Source of the DNA: Anolis sagrei
Lineage: Eukaryota; Chordata; Lepidosauria; Squamata; Anolidae
Assembly: GCF_037176765.1 (NCBI RefSeq)
Contig: NC_090034.1
Span: 90,791,000-90,854,999 of the forward strand
Reading direction: 5' to 3'
Length of the DNA stretch: 64,000 bases
Position 1 is the first letter of the stretch. Each line of letters begins with the position of its first letter. Made by a program: the position numbers and the translations under genes. The notes under the pieces are model-generated. The model was not told the origin of the DNA. It did not search any database and worked only from the letters and a program-made list of their open reading frames with translations. Positions 40,650 through 48,240 of the stretch are shown here, one piece after another.

Positions 40650-41941
40650 GTGCTTTCAAGTCGTTTGAGACTTAGGTTGACCCTGAGTGAGGGCCGGGTA
40701 AATTACCTTGGAGGGCTGTATCTGGCCCCCGGGCCTTAGTTTGAGGACCCCTGTCCTGGAGGCACCAGATCCCATTTGATCTTGAAAGCTAAGCAGGGTC
40801 AGACCTGGTTAGTACTTTGATGGAAGACCACCAACAAACACCAGTTGCTGTAGGCTACTTTTCAGAGGAAGGAACTGGCAACCCCCACCCCCCATGAATT
40901 GTCCTTGTCAAAGAAAACCCTAGAAATTGGCAAGTCCTGCCTTCCATGTCAAAGAAAACCCTATGAAAGTCATGGGGTCACCATAAATTGACAGGTATAC
41001 ACATGCACAAACACATTCTCCACGTTAGAGGAATTTATAGAAAAATAAGTACTTTTTGAGCAGAAAAAATATATTTCCTGCACCCAAAAGACCCTACAGG
41101 TATTGTCAAAGGCTTTCGTGGCTGGAATCACTGTGTTGTTGTAAGTTTTTTGGGCTGTATTGCCATGTTTCAGAAGCATTCTCTCCTGACGTTTCGCCTG
41201 CATCTATGGCAGGCATCCTCAGAGGTTGTGAGATCTGTTGGAAACCTTTCAACCTCCAACAGACTTCACAACCTCAGAGGATGCCTGACATAGATGCAGG
41301 TGAAACATCAGGAGATAATGCTTCTGGAGCATGACCATACAGCCCAAAAAACTTACAACAACCCAGACCCTACAGGTTTTTCTTTGAAAAATAATTTTTA
41401 CACAGCACTTCAGCATGTTTGAATTTGGGACGAAAGTTACACAAATCTTCTGGCTGGTTTTCTGATGGAATTGTCTCACTTTTAAAAATGCAGTTCTTTC
41501 ATCTGGGAATACATATTATTTCCAGGAACATTATCCGGACCCTGCCTTGTACTTCCCCATTCTTCCTCCCAGCCAGGTATTCATAACTATACCCAGACTT
41601 ACCTGCACAGAGTAAACTAAGGCAGCAATACCCAACGGTAGGCAACAGCAAAGCATAGTGAAGATGGAATAGCCCAGGTAGGTGGGTTCATTGGTGGGTT
41701 GGACTGGAGTAATGTAGACGGCCTGCATGGGCTGAAGGATTGGGCCTTGATCAGGCCCCACACCAGGTGGCCCAGGATAAGGCTGGTACTGGGGTGGCTC
41801 TGGCGGAGTTGTTCCATAGGGTTCTGGCCCATGAGGAGGTTGCAGTGGGTCAGCCTTTTCATGGCCCTGCTTTTCAGAGTAGGGGGGTAGATTTTGCATG
41901 TCAGGGACACCTTGGACCTTCTGGTAGTTGAGTTCACTCAT
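29380..41941 (-). CDS. Gene D: proline-rich CD225/dispanin protein (2 exons, 162 aa)
   Basis: The coding sequence is the complement of 41603..41941 joined to the complement of 29380..29529; the donor is TGCAG|GTAAGT and the acceptor ATCTCCAG, phase 0. The N-terminal 1-88 is rich in Pro, Gln, Gly and Tyr, including LPPY at 18-21 (a WW-domain-ligand-like motif) and a PPEPPQYQPYPGPPG stretch. The membrane segment at 90-112 has CCC at 98-100 and continues LPLGIAALVYSVQ. The loop starts T114-R115, and helix 2 spans about 134-156. An upstream in-frame ATG at 42025 exists, but MSELNYQKV at 41941 aligns with the other family starts and is preferred. The tail composition and the LGYSIFTMLCCCLPLG core most recall PRRT1/SynDIG-type dispanins. 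The intron is 12.07 kb, the longest of the set. TATAAAAG at 42248-42255 suggests the promoter. Confidence 0.9.
29595..30150 (+). mobile_element. L2-type LINE 3' end (divergent)
   Basis: It encodes LSYKALNGSDPAYLSKCISL and VPTPSQAWLVETRNRAFSVM, the block just before the LINE stop, and ends TTCAGTAAATAAATAAAA. It differs clearly from the copies at 8963 and 37201, so it belongs to another subfamily. Confidence 0.75.
30465..30592 (+). mobile_element. Penelope-like terminal fragment
   Basis: CTGAGGATGCTTGCCATAGA to CCTTCGACAATA is the terminal block, in the orientation opposite to 11905. Confidence 0.65.
30621..30880 (+). mobile_element. Possible LINE remnant
   Basis: Phrases such as AGGTCATTCCACAATCTGGA and TAGGGTCTTAAAGTCAACAA recall an L2-like LINE body. 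The support is weak. Confidence 0.3.
31375..31816 (+). mobile_element. tRNA-derived SINE with LINE-like 3' tail
   Basis: It starts near TGAATTCGAAGCCAGCCCGG (B-box-like). The body includes CAGTTGCATCTGTGAAGTAG and TGAGGAAGTACTTCATCAGT. The end CCGCCCTGAGTCCCCTGTGG...GGCGGAATATAAATA is the L2-type tail, followed by (AAAT)n. Confidence 0.65.
31923..32057. mobile_element. Palindromic hAT MITE, 135 bp, perfect TSD
   Basis: It runs CAGTGGTTGTCAACCTGTGG to GTTGAGAATCACTG, with arms that pair almost over the whole length. The 8-bp TSD GCTTATAT (31915-31922 and 32058-32065) is exact. Confidence 0.88.
32066..32889. other. Unassigned DNA in the gene D intron
   Basis: No element recognised; a short poly(C) run lies at 32420. 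Confidence 0.35.
32890..33388 (+). mobile_element. LINE-A 3' fragment
   Basis: It is collinear with 52870-53374 (ACGACTTAAATCAAGAAAT, CAAAAGTGGCAGGCTAAAAC, GAAGAGCAAACCACAGACCA) and ends GACACGATAAATAAATAAAT. It reads straight through the site where the retrocopy lies in the copy at 7966. Confidence 0.8.
33389..33831. other. Unassigned DNA in the gene D intron
   Basis: No element recognised. Confidence 0.35.
33840..34496. mobile_element. SPIN-like hAT element
   Basis: The left part (CTCTCAACCTTCCTAATGCT, CCCCTTAATACAGTCCCTCA) and right end AAGTTGAGAAGGACTG are SPIN-like. The TSD CTTTAAGC is exact at 33832-33839 and 34497-34504. The interior carries one core unit and a module CTCAGAAACAGCCCTCTCCT shared with 22050-22210. 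Confidence 0.78.
34505..35002. other. Unassigned DNA in the gene D intron
   Basis: No element recognised. Confidence 0.35.
35400..35741 (-). mobile_element. L2-type LINE 3' end nested in the Penelope foldback
   Basis: It starts with (TTTA)n then GACCGCCGTTCTCAGCCCTA and GGGCGACTCACGGCGGTGTA, the reverse complement of an L2-type 3' end. CACAGAT at 35393-35399 and 35742-35748 is the likely TSD. Confidence 0.75.
35819..35910 (-). mobile_element. LINE-A 3' tail nested in the Penelope foldback
   Basis: The reverse complement is the last 90 bp of LINE-A, including its ATAAATAAA tail. The TSD AGATGTGGGT is exact (35809-35818 and 35911-35920). Confidence 0.82.
36014..36110 (+). repeat. 97-bp direct repeat, copy 1
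   Basis: It starts TTAATGGGAACCAGCATATA and ends TTAACAACTCAAT. It is identical by eye to copy 2, 362 bp away. Confidence 0.85.
36376..36472 (+). repeat. 97-bp direct repeat, copy 2
   Basis: No difference from copy 1 was seen. The flanks differ on both sides. Confidence 0.85.
37201..38030 (+). mobile_element. L2-clade LINE 3' fragment nested in the Helitron
   Basis: It is about 800 bp of the same family as 8963-10830, with the C-terminal frame nearly intact (ARMLTGAHYRERSTLLFKEL, WLPFIFRAQFKVQVLTYKAL). It ends AAATAAAGTAATAATAATAA. TAGACCAG at 37179-37186 and 38029-38036 looks like the TSD. The 14 bases 37187-37200 repeat the adjacent GCATCTCCTA, as expected of a template jump at the 5' junction. 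Confidence 0.85.
38278..38445. repeat. GGAA/GAAA-rich polypurine tract
   Basis: A low-complexity A/G tract inside the Helitron; the Ser/Phe/Pro/Leu open frames here are not genes. Confidence 0.85.
38664..38895 (+). mobile_element. CR1 LINE 3' end (decayed)
   Basis: GTTCAGCAGTGGATCAGG, CATCTTTGGAGGACTTTAAC and CCCTTCCAATTCTGTTGCTG follow the CR1 3' order. Confidence 0.55.
39160..39778 (+). mobile_element. LINE-A fragment with internal deletion
   Basis: CTTGCGCTATGCTACTCTGC to TACACCACTGGA matches 52610-52745. It then jumps to TCTACAGAGATACTTGCAGG, so about 160 bp present at 52746-52905 are missing. It ends GACACAATAAATAAATAAAT. Confidence 0.8.
39780..39845. mobile_element. Tigger/pogo-like MITE right end
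   Basis: CACTTATCCAGTGTTCTGCC to GATAAGCGAGACTCTATTG equals the right end of the element at 44582. Confidence 0.65.
39846..40204. mobile_element. hAT nonautonomous element (CAGGGGTCC type)
   Basis: It is homologous along its length to 40378-40753 and 54625-54980, with ends CAGGGATCCTCAACC and GATGACCCCTG. It abuts the Tigger end directly. Confidence 0.75.
40220..40306 (+). mobile_element. L2-type LINE 3' end
   Basis: AACCACCTTGAGTCCCCATC...GGTGGGGTATAAATA, then (AAAT)n. Confidence 0.6.
40378..40753. mobile_element. hAT nonautonomous element with TSD
   Basis: The ends are CAGGGGTCCACAAACTTTTT and TTAGTTTGAGGACCCCTG. The TSD TCCTAGAG/TCCTGGAG (40370-40377 and 40754-40761) has one mismatch. 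It carries a (GTT)n tract. Confidence 0.85.
40762..41010 (+). mobile_element. 5S rRNA-derived SINE (SINE3 type)
   Basis: GATCTTGAAAGCTAAGCAGG, then TCAGACCTGGTTAGTACTTT and GATGGAAGACC, is the 3' two-thirds of 5S rRNA. It is followed by GAGGAAGGAACTGGCAACCC and AAGAAAACCCTATGAAAGTC, the usual 5S-SINE tail. It is not a functional 5S gene. Confidence 0.8.
41101..41364. mobile_element. Penelope-like foldback unit with perfect 12-bp TSD
   Basis: The left arm is TATTGTCAAAGGCTTTCGTG and the right arm ends GCCCAAAAAACTTACAACAA. The centre lies at about 41255. The TSD AGACCCTACAGG is exact at 41089-41100 and 41365-41376. Confidence 0.82.
41603..41941 (-). CDS. Gene D exon 1
   Basis: One hundred and thirteen codons, the same length as gene E exon 1. 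The end of the exon matches gene C almost residue for residue, while the first 80 residues are strongly diverged. The tail is thus the fast-changing part and the membrane segment the conserved part. Confidence 0.9.
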
Positions 41942-42247
41942 GGCGTGAGTCTGCTTTCTTCCTCCTTGTTTTGCAATTCTGGAAAAAAACAGTCTCTTCT
42001 TCTTTCTCAGTTTCTCCTGCTTCACTCCTCCAAGATCCTTGTCTTCTGGATTTCTCCTCCAGCAGCTGCTTCTTCAGTAATTTTCCTCCAGCCTTTAACT
42101 TCCAGCCCTTTGAGGTGCTTTTCTCCAGGAGTTATCTTTATGACTGAATGCCTGGGTTGGCTAAGTCGGGTCACTTTCTTTTTCTTATGTGCAACCAGGG
42201 CTATTGTGTCTTGCTCTGGCTCTTGAACAGAATGCCTTCAGCATGCC

Positions 42248-42255
42248 TTTTATAG
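42248..42255 (-). promoter_or_regulatory. TATA box upstream of gene D
   Basis: On the - strand this reads TATAAAAG in the context CAGACTATAAAAGGCATGC, about 307 nt before the gene D start codon. A GGAAGTAAGAAAG element on the + strand at about 42282 is ETS-like, but I do not claim an interferon response element from it. Confidence 0.45.
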
Positions 42256-42506
42256 TCTGGTTTAATGTGTAGGTGGAATAAGGAAGTAAGAAAGTTTGCA
42301 CTGAGTATGACAACAGGGGGCTCCAGTTCTTTGTTTGTCTCCACCTTTGCTATGGAGCAAGTCCTTGGAAAGCTACAGCTTAGAAATGGTTACAGTTGAA
42401 TGACTCTTTAGAGTAGACTCTAATAGCCTCAGGATCCTCAAGGTACCCTTATGGCACAGCAACTCTGTCCATCTAGTCCAGCATTTCATTCCCATAGTGC
42501 TGAGCT

Positions 42507-42739
42507 TTTTTTTTTTTTTTGTCGTGTCAGGAGCGTCCTGTTGTGAGAGAATTGGCTGTCTGCAAGGATAATTTTTGATGTTTTATCATCCTTGTGGGAG
42601 GCTTCTCTCATGTCCCCACATGAGGAGCTTGATCTGATAGAGAGAGCTCATCCGCCTTTCCCCAGTTTCGAACCTGCGACCTGTCGGTTTTCAGTCCTGC
42701 CAGCACAGGGCTTTAACCCACTGTGCCACCAGGGGCTCC
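42507..42739 (-). mobile_element. ACA-type SINE with TSD
   Basis: The reverse complement has GGGTTAAAGCCCTGTGCTGG and the block ending CCTGACACGAC, then a poly(A) tail (T run on +). The TSD AGTGCTGAGCT is exact (42496-42506 and 42740-42750). It lies about 250 bp upstream of the gene D TATA box. Confidence 0.85.
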
Positions 42740-43130
42740 AGTGCTGAGCTGATTCTACTGGGAAAGCTACAACACCCAACACACCAGTAGTTACAGGTCA
42801 TTTTATCAGTATTAAATATTATGATTTTGCATAGCTTAATTTTCATCATTGAATTTTTTTGTTGTTCTGTTGAAGGCTTTCATGGCTGGAATCACTGGGT
42901 TGCTGTAAATTTTTTGGGTTGTATGGCCATGTTCCAGAAGCATTCTCTCCTAACGTTTCACCTGTATCTGTTTCAGGCATCCTCAGAGGTTGTGAGGTCT
43001 GTTGGAAACTAGGAAAATTGGGTTTATATATCTGTTGAATGTACAGGGTAAGAGAAAAAAACTTTTGTCTGTTGGAGATACGTGTGAATGTTTCAATTGG
43101 CCACCTTGATTAGCATTTAATGGCCTAGCA

Positions 43131-43265
43131 CAGTGGTTCTCAACCTGGGGTCCCCAGATGTTTTTGGCCTACAACTCCCAGAAATCCCAGCCAGTTTACC
43201 AGCTGTTAGGATTTCTGGGAGTTGAAGGACAAAAACATCTGGGGACCCCAGGTTGAAAACCACTG
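43131..43265. mobile_element. Palindromic hAT MITE, 135 bp
   Basis: CAGTGGTTCTCAACCTGGGG to CAGGTTGAAAACCACTG, same family and length as 31923 and 57129. No clear 8-bp TSD is present here. Confidence 0.75.
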
Positions 43266-43284
43266 GAGCAGATTTCAAGCCTCC

Positions 43285-43841
43285 CTTGATGGACTGTCAC
43301 CTTATTGTGGTGAGCGGGGTGGCGTGTTCTGATGAACCTGTGGGCACAACGACTGGAGTCGTGTACTCCCAGGAGTGGCCGTGTGGGAGGTTCCAGGCCA
43401 AGCACAGTCCAAAGACTCAAAGACCTCAATGGCGAAGCAGGCGGAGGATAACATGGTACATGTTACAACGGCTGTGAAGGCGGAAGAAGGCTGCAACAGA
43501 TTGAGAAGCCACGGTCATCTTGATAAACTATGCCACCCGAGGAACCTCACTCTGTGAAAACTGTGTGTTGATCAGTGTGCACTGACCTCCACACATTTTT
43601 AAAAAACCACGCACAGGCGTCTTCCAAGGGATTGAGGCACAAATGGAAGGTGAAAGAGAGAAATGTGCCAAGAGGAAGGCACGTCAAGTCAACCCCAACC
43701 GGGACCGTCTTCCAACTGGAAACCAATGCCCTCACTGCAGGAGACGATGCAGATCAAGAACAGGGCTCCATAGTCACCTACAGACCCACCCTGGATGATT
43801 ATCCTACTCGGACAACGAGGCATTGCCTAAGTAAGTAAAGT
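43285..43841 (+). mobile_element. LINE-B internal-deletion derivative
   Basis: The left 280 bp (GATGGACTGTCACCTTATTG, GGCGAAGCAGGCGGAGGATA) looks like a LINE 5' region and is absent from the two truncated LINE-B copies. The right part from about 43612 (AGGCACAAATGGAAGGTGAA to TTGCCTAAGTAAGTAA) is the LINE-B 3' end. The body between them is missing. Confidence 0.55.
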
Positions 43842-44159
43842 TTTCAAGCTCTGGCTTCTTACTACCTGGGGAAATCATTCCAAATTCCTGCAGAACAAGC
43901 TGCTGGTAAAAGCCTAGTTTCAGGGACCTGTTGATAAGTTGGCAACTTTACCTTTTAACTTGAATATAAGTAGTACCAATTTTGCAAGCAGGAAAAATTG
44001 GGATCCCAACTCTAGAAGTTGGGATCTTAACCAGGTTTGATTTTCTTGGAAGGAGATCAGTGGAACCTGACATACTTTGGTATGTCTATCATATAGTCTA
44101 TCTGGGTGTGCATACTATTAAGCATGAATTAAGATATATTCATTGCTCTGAGATGCGAT

Positions 44160-44455
44160 CTCTCAGGTGAGAACATAGCTTCTCCGCAATTGCTTCTCTG
44201 CAACCCATAGCTTTTCCGCAAACAGAAAAGCTGATGATGTCAGAGAACAGGAAATGAAGGAAGGTGGAGTAGCAAGAAAGACATGGACTTGGCTACAAAA
44301 GAGACATTTTCCATTGTAAATCATGGTTTAAAAGCATGCTTGTTATACAAAGTAAGCCTTAAACTTGCCAGAAAAGTACAGGTCTCACCTCCTTCCTCAA
44401 AGTCAAAAGGAGTGGGCACTCCCTATGCTGAAGATGTCAAACAATGATTCTTATA
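44160..44455 (+). repeat. Dispersed repeat R1, copy 1
   Basis: AAAGAGACATTTTCCATTGT to AGGTCTCACCTCCTTCCTCA matches the reverse complement of 48065-48185. The family is unknown. Confidence 0.5.
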
Positions 44456-44581
44456 TATTTCCTGCCATGGTTAGGGTCTGGTAGGTAGTGGTGTGACTGC
44501 ATATTCTCTTTCTTTTGCCCTGCCTTTTCCTACCAGTTGGTACTCATGTCTTTTGGGGGGAAATTGCATTCTTTACTTCTA

Positions 44582-44914
44582 CAGTAGAGTCTCACTTTCC
44601 AGACTTCACTCATCCAATGTTCTGTATTATCCAACACAGTCTGCCTCATGCCCGGATCCACAGTTGTTTCAATACATTGTGATGTTTTGGTGCTAAATTC
44701 ATAAATATAGGAATTACTACAAAATGTTACCATATATTGAATTCCTTTTTCTGACGATTTGTTGTAAAACATGATGTTTTGGTGCTTAATTTGTAAAATC
44801 ATAATGTAATTTGACATTTAATAGGCTTTTCCTTAATCCCACCTTATTATCCAACATTTTTGCTTATCCAACGTTCTGCCGTTCCGTATATGTTGGATAA
44901 GCGAGACTCTATTG
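44582..44914. mobile_element. Tigger/pogo-like MITE, complete
   Basis: CAGTAGAGTCTCACTTTCCA to GGATAAGCGAGACTCTATTG; TA duplicated at 44580-44581 and 44915-44916. It is 333 bp with no transposase. Confidence 0.85.
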
Positions 44915-45166
44915 TATTCCCAGACTCCCCCTTTGACCCTGTTGGCTAAAGCATCCTGGGACTTGTACTCCAAAAGTAACCTTTCCAGGTGTTGATGTTG
45001 AACCTGCACCGACATGGCGAACTGGAAACAAAAAGTTCATATACTTAAGCAATGAAAGAGATACATGCCCCAGCTTGATATAACTCTAGCTCTGTAATGA
45101 AGAACTTGCACTGCTGGCAAAGATCTCAGAGTTCAGGACTGAACATAACCTCACTACTCCATAGAG

Positions 45167-45452
45167 CAGTGGTTCCCAATCTTCGGTCTTCCAGGTGTTC
45201 TGGTCTTCAACTCCCAGAAATCCCAGGGCCCTTCCACACAGCCCTAAATCCCAGGATATCAAGGCAGAAAATTCCACATTATTTGAGTGTGGACTCAAAT
45301 AACCCAGTTCAAAGCAGATATTGTGGGATTTTCTGCCTTGATATTCTGGGATATAGGGCTGTGTATAAGGGGCCCTAGCTAGTTTACCATCTCTTAGGAA
45401 TTGTGGGAGCTATAGTCCAAAACACCTAGAGGACCAAAGGTTGGGAACCACT
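45167..45452. mobile_element. hAT MITE carrying a nested foldback MITE
   Basis: The outer ends are CAGTGGTTCCCAATC and GGTTGGGAACCACT, same family as 31923. The middle is replaced by the inner palindrome at 45226-45376. Confidence 0.7.
45226..45376. mobile_element. Foldback MITE F1, copy 1
   Basis: The arms are GGGCCCTTCCACACAGCCCT...CAAGGCAGAAAATTCCACAT and its complement, ending CTGTGTATAAGGGGCCCT. Related copies are at 45766, 47452 and 58831. Confidence 0.78.
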
Positions 45453-45687
45453 TCTTAGAGCAGGATATGATGGATGTATTTGTGTGCTGGAGGATGGCAC
45501 AGTTAACAATAAGGAATTTTGACCTTCTACTAATGTTTGCTGTGACACCAAGTTTACTGTTAAGGAAACCGAGCCAGTCACTTTTTGTAAGCAAATACTT
45601 TCTCCAGTATTTTGTAGATGCTCTTTCCAACTTACACCAACTCTGTCATGGGGATTCTTGCCAAGATTAAGAGAGGTTTTATTTTGG

Positions 45688-45765
45688 GCTCTTCCACACA
45701 ACCCTGTATCCCAGAATATTAAGGCAGAAAATCCCATATTATCAGAGTGTGGACTTAGATAACCC
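45688..45765. mobile_element. Foldback MITE F1, left-arm fragment
   Basis: GGGCTCTTCCACACAACCCT to ATCCCATATTATCAGAGTGT is a single arm directly preceding a full copy. Confidence 0.6.
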
Positions 45766-46220
45766 AGGGCCCTTCAACACAGCCCAGGCATGTAGCCGGG
45801 GGTGGGTGGGTGGGTGGGGGGCTTTGGGGGCTTCGCCTCCCCCCCCCCCAAATTCTCATGGTGGTCTGTGAGAAAGCCTTACTGGTACATTTTTTAAACT
45901 GTTATGTTTATTCATATCATGATCTTATCACTATGCTCAATATATCCCATATGCATGGGGCTATTGGGGTAATGATACAAAAGGTTTGCTAGGATAGACC
46001 CTCTTTCACTCAGACTCAGCCCCCTCCCCAAAAAAATCAAACTTAGCTCTCCCTGAAACAAAATCCTGGCTATGGGCCTGACACAGCCCTATATCCCAGA
46101 ATATCAAGGCAGAAAATCCCACATTATCTGCTTTGAACTGGGTTATCTGAGTCCACATTCAGATAATGTGGGATTTTCTGCCTTGATATTCTTGGATATA
46201 GGGCTGTATGGAAGGGCCCT
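45766..46220. mobile_element. Foldback MITE F1, copy 2, with nested hAT
   Basis: Left end GGGCCCTTCAACACAGCC; the arm resumes at 46081 (ACACAGCCCTATATCCCAGA) and ends GGATATAGGGCTGTATGGAA, then GGGCCCT. Confidence 0.8.
45785..46080. mobile_element. hAT element (CAGGCATGTAGCC type), nested, perfect TSD
   Basis: The ends CAGGCATGTAGCC and GGCTATGGGCCTG are inverted repeats. The TSD ACACAGCC is exact (45777-45784 and 46081-46088), so the F1 arm was cut within ACACAGCC. Confidence 0.87.
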
Positions 46221-46397
46221 TAGCCACCTTCTGGGGTTGAGAGAGTGTGACTTAATCCAAGGTCACTCTGTTGGTTTCCAAGGTCAAGTGGGGTTTCTAG
46301 CCCTATTCTCTGGAGTTATAGCCCAATGCTGAAACCTGCATTATGCTGGCTCTCAGCATGTATCTTGTTGATAGTAATCAATTATTCAAGAGACAAA

Positions 46398-46612
46398 GGT
46401 TGCATCTCATACACTGTAGAATGAACACAGTTTGACACCACTTTTACTGTTATGACGCAATGTTATGGAATCATAGGATTTATAGTTTGCTGAGGCGCAA
46501 TCACTTTTTGGCAGAGAAGGCTAAAAACCTTTGAAAACCACAACTCCCTGCATATTTTAACACTGAGCCATGGATGTCAAACTGCATTAATTCTAGATGT
46601 AGATGTAACTTT
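46398..46612. mobile_element. Foldback MITE (TACACTGTAGAAT type)
   Basis: CACTGTAGAATGAACACAGT...TTTGACACCACTTT pairs with GATGTCAAACTGCATTAATT...CTAGATGTAG. The interior GGATTTATAGTTTGCTGAGG is typical of squamate MITEs. Confidence 0.55.
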
Positions 46613-46670
46613 GAATTTCAGATCAGGGAATTATATGGTGGTAGGAATTTGACCATCTCCAACTTACAAG

Positions 46671-46946
46671 TATTTGTTGCCAAAGGCTTTCATGACCGGA
46701 ATCTGCTGTGAGTTTTCCGGGTTGTATGTTCCAGAAGCATTCTCTCATGACATTTCACCCACATCTATGGCAGGAATCCTCAGAGGTTGTGAGGTCTGTT
46801 GGAAAATAGCCAAGTGAGGTTTATATATCTGTGGCATGTCCAGGGTGGGAGAAAGAACTCTTGTCTGCCACAAATGTGGGTGAAACATCAGGAGAAAATG
46901 CTTCTGGAACATGGCCATACAGCCTGGAAAACTCACAGCAATTCAA
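46671..46946. mobile_element. Penelope-like foldback unit
   Basis: The arms begin TATTTGTTGCCAAAGGCTTT and end CCTGGAAAACTCACAGCA. The TSD TTACAAG is exact (46664-46670 and 46947-46953). Confidence 0.75.
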
Positions 46947-47144
46947 TTACAAGGGTTCATTTGTTTTTGCCAAAGTTTTCAGTATTTTTGACCTGTCCTT
47001 CAACTTTTTTATGGTTCTACAATAGCAACAATTGGCTGATTTTGGGTCCTGTGGCTGTAATCCACTCTCCCACAATTCCACTTCACTGTAAGGTTTTTAA
47101 AAGATTAAAACAAAACAAACAATTTCACAGTTCTTACAAAGTCC

Positions 47145-47240
47145 AACAAACAAACAAACAAACAAGCTTCTTAATCTTAAATTATTCGTAGGCATACAGA
47201 GCACACTTCAAACAAACAAACAAACAAACAAACAGACAAA
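47145..47240. repeat. (AAAC)n microsatellites
   Basis: Two CAAACAAACAAA tracts about 50 bp apart. Confidence 0.8.
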
Positions 47241-47451
47241 CACATTTCCCAACAGACTTTGGAGTAAGCAGGGTTTTTTTTTAAAATCAGATTAAGGCCC
47301 CCAGGTGTGAAAATTGGGTGCTTTCATTTTGAAACACACGCACAAAAATCATGTTTTCCTTCAAAACTGGGGTCTAAGTAAGTATGATTTTTTTTGCCCA
47401 TGTGGATTCAGCATAACTGAGAGAAAGAAGTCGAAAACATTCATAGACTTC

Positions 47452-47665
47452 AGGGGCCTTCCTCCAGAATATCAAGGCAGATAATCCACATTATTGATCA
47501 TTATCTGCTTTGAACTGGATTATCTTAATCTACACTGCCATAAAATCCAGTTCAGAGCAGATAATCTGGATTTTATATGGCAATGAAGAAGGGGCCTCTG
47601 TCTACATTGTTAGTTAATCTGGGATAAACAGATAATCTTTGATATAGGGAAGTGTAGATCTAGCC
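47452..47665. mobile_element. Foldback MITE F1 relic
   Basis: GGGGCCTTCCTCCAGAATAT and AAGGCAGATAATCCACATTA pair with TTAATCTGGGATAAACAGAT...GATATAGGGAAGTGTAGATC. Confidence 0.55.
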
Positions 47666-48009
47666 TGAGTTTTGAGATTAACATCAGTTTTGCATTCTGT
47701 GACTTTTGCCTCAGAGCTACAACTATGTCAAGCTGATACATGCATCTATTTCACTACATAAGTATGTGAATATAGTGTTCAAGTTTTGCAAGTCTGTGTG
47801 GGTTCAACAACAAGGTCTGGAGATGTTACTTTTGGACTATAAATCCCAAAGCCCTTTAGGCACAAGGACAGAGGAGGATTCTGGAATTGCACCCCCCCAA
47901 AAAGACTACCAAATAATCCATGAGTCCAAACTGGTAGAAAAAAGCAGGGTAAAAAAATGCAGTAATACCAGTATCTACCAGACCATAAGATTGACAGGAA
48001 ATAAATAAG

Positions 48010-48240
48010 ATTCCTTATTTGACAGGTAATTTGACATTTTTAGTGTAGGGAAATCTTGTCTAACCTTCAGGAGGAAGGTGAGACCGGTACATTTCTGGTG
48101 AGTTCAAGGCATACTTGGTATAAGAACCATGCTTTTAGAAAGTATTTTACAATAGAAAATGTCTCCCATATAGCAAAGTCTGTGTCTTTCTTGATAATCC
48201 GCCTTCTCTGAAAATGAGATTGAGCCTGAGCGCGGTGGAG
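48010..48240 (-). repeat. Dispersed repeat R1, copy 2
   Basis: The reverse complement matches 44270-44400 (GAGACATTTTCTATTGTAAA, AAAAGCATGGTTCTTATACC). The family is unknown. Confidence 0.5.

Larger units (their letters stand above)
42870..43930 (-). mobile_element. Penelope-like 3' region split by insertions
   Basis: CTGTTGAAGGCTTTCATGGC to TAATGGCCTAGCA, then resuming at AGTTTTCAAGCTCTGGCTTC (43842), matches the continuous copy at 19920-20100. The interval 43131-43841 holds a MITE and a LINE-B piece. Confidence 0.65.

Noticed and set aside
40762-40840. Functional 5S rRNA gene
   Set aside because: Only part of 5S is present and it runs into a SINE tail.
41942-42025. 28-residue N-terminal extension of gene D from an upstream ATG
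   Set aside because: The extension (Lys/Arg-rich) has no counterpart in genes A, C or E, whose starts all align with 41941.
42280-42300. Interferon-stimulated response element upstream of gene D
   Set aside because: GGAAGTAAGAAAG has the wrong spacing for GAAANNGAAA, so it is no more than ETS-like.
47145-47240. CRISPR-like regular repeats
   Set aside because: The repeats are (AAAC)n microsatellites without spacers; the genome is eukaryotic.
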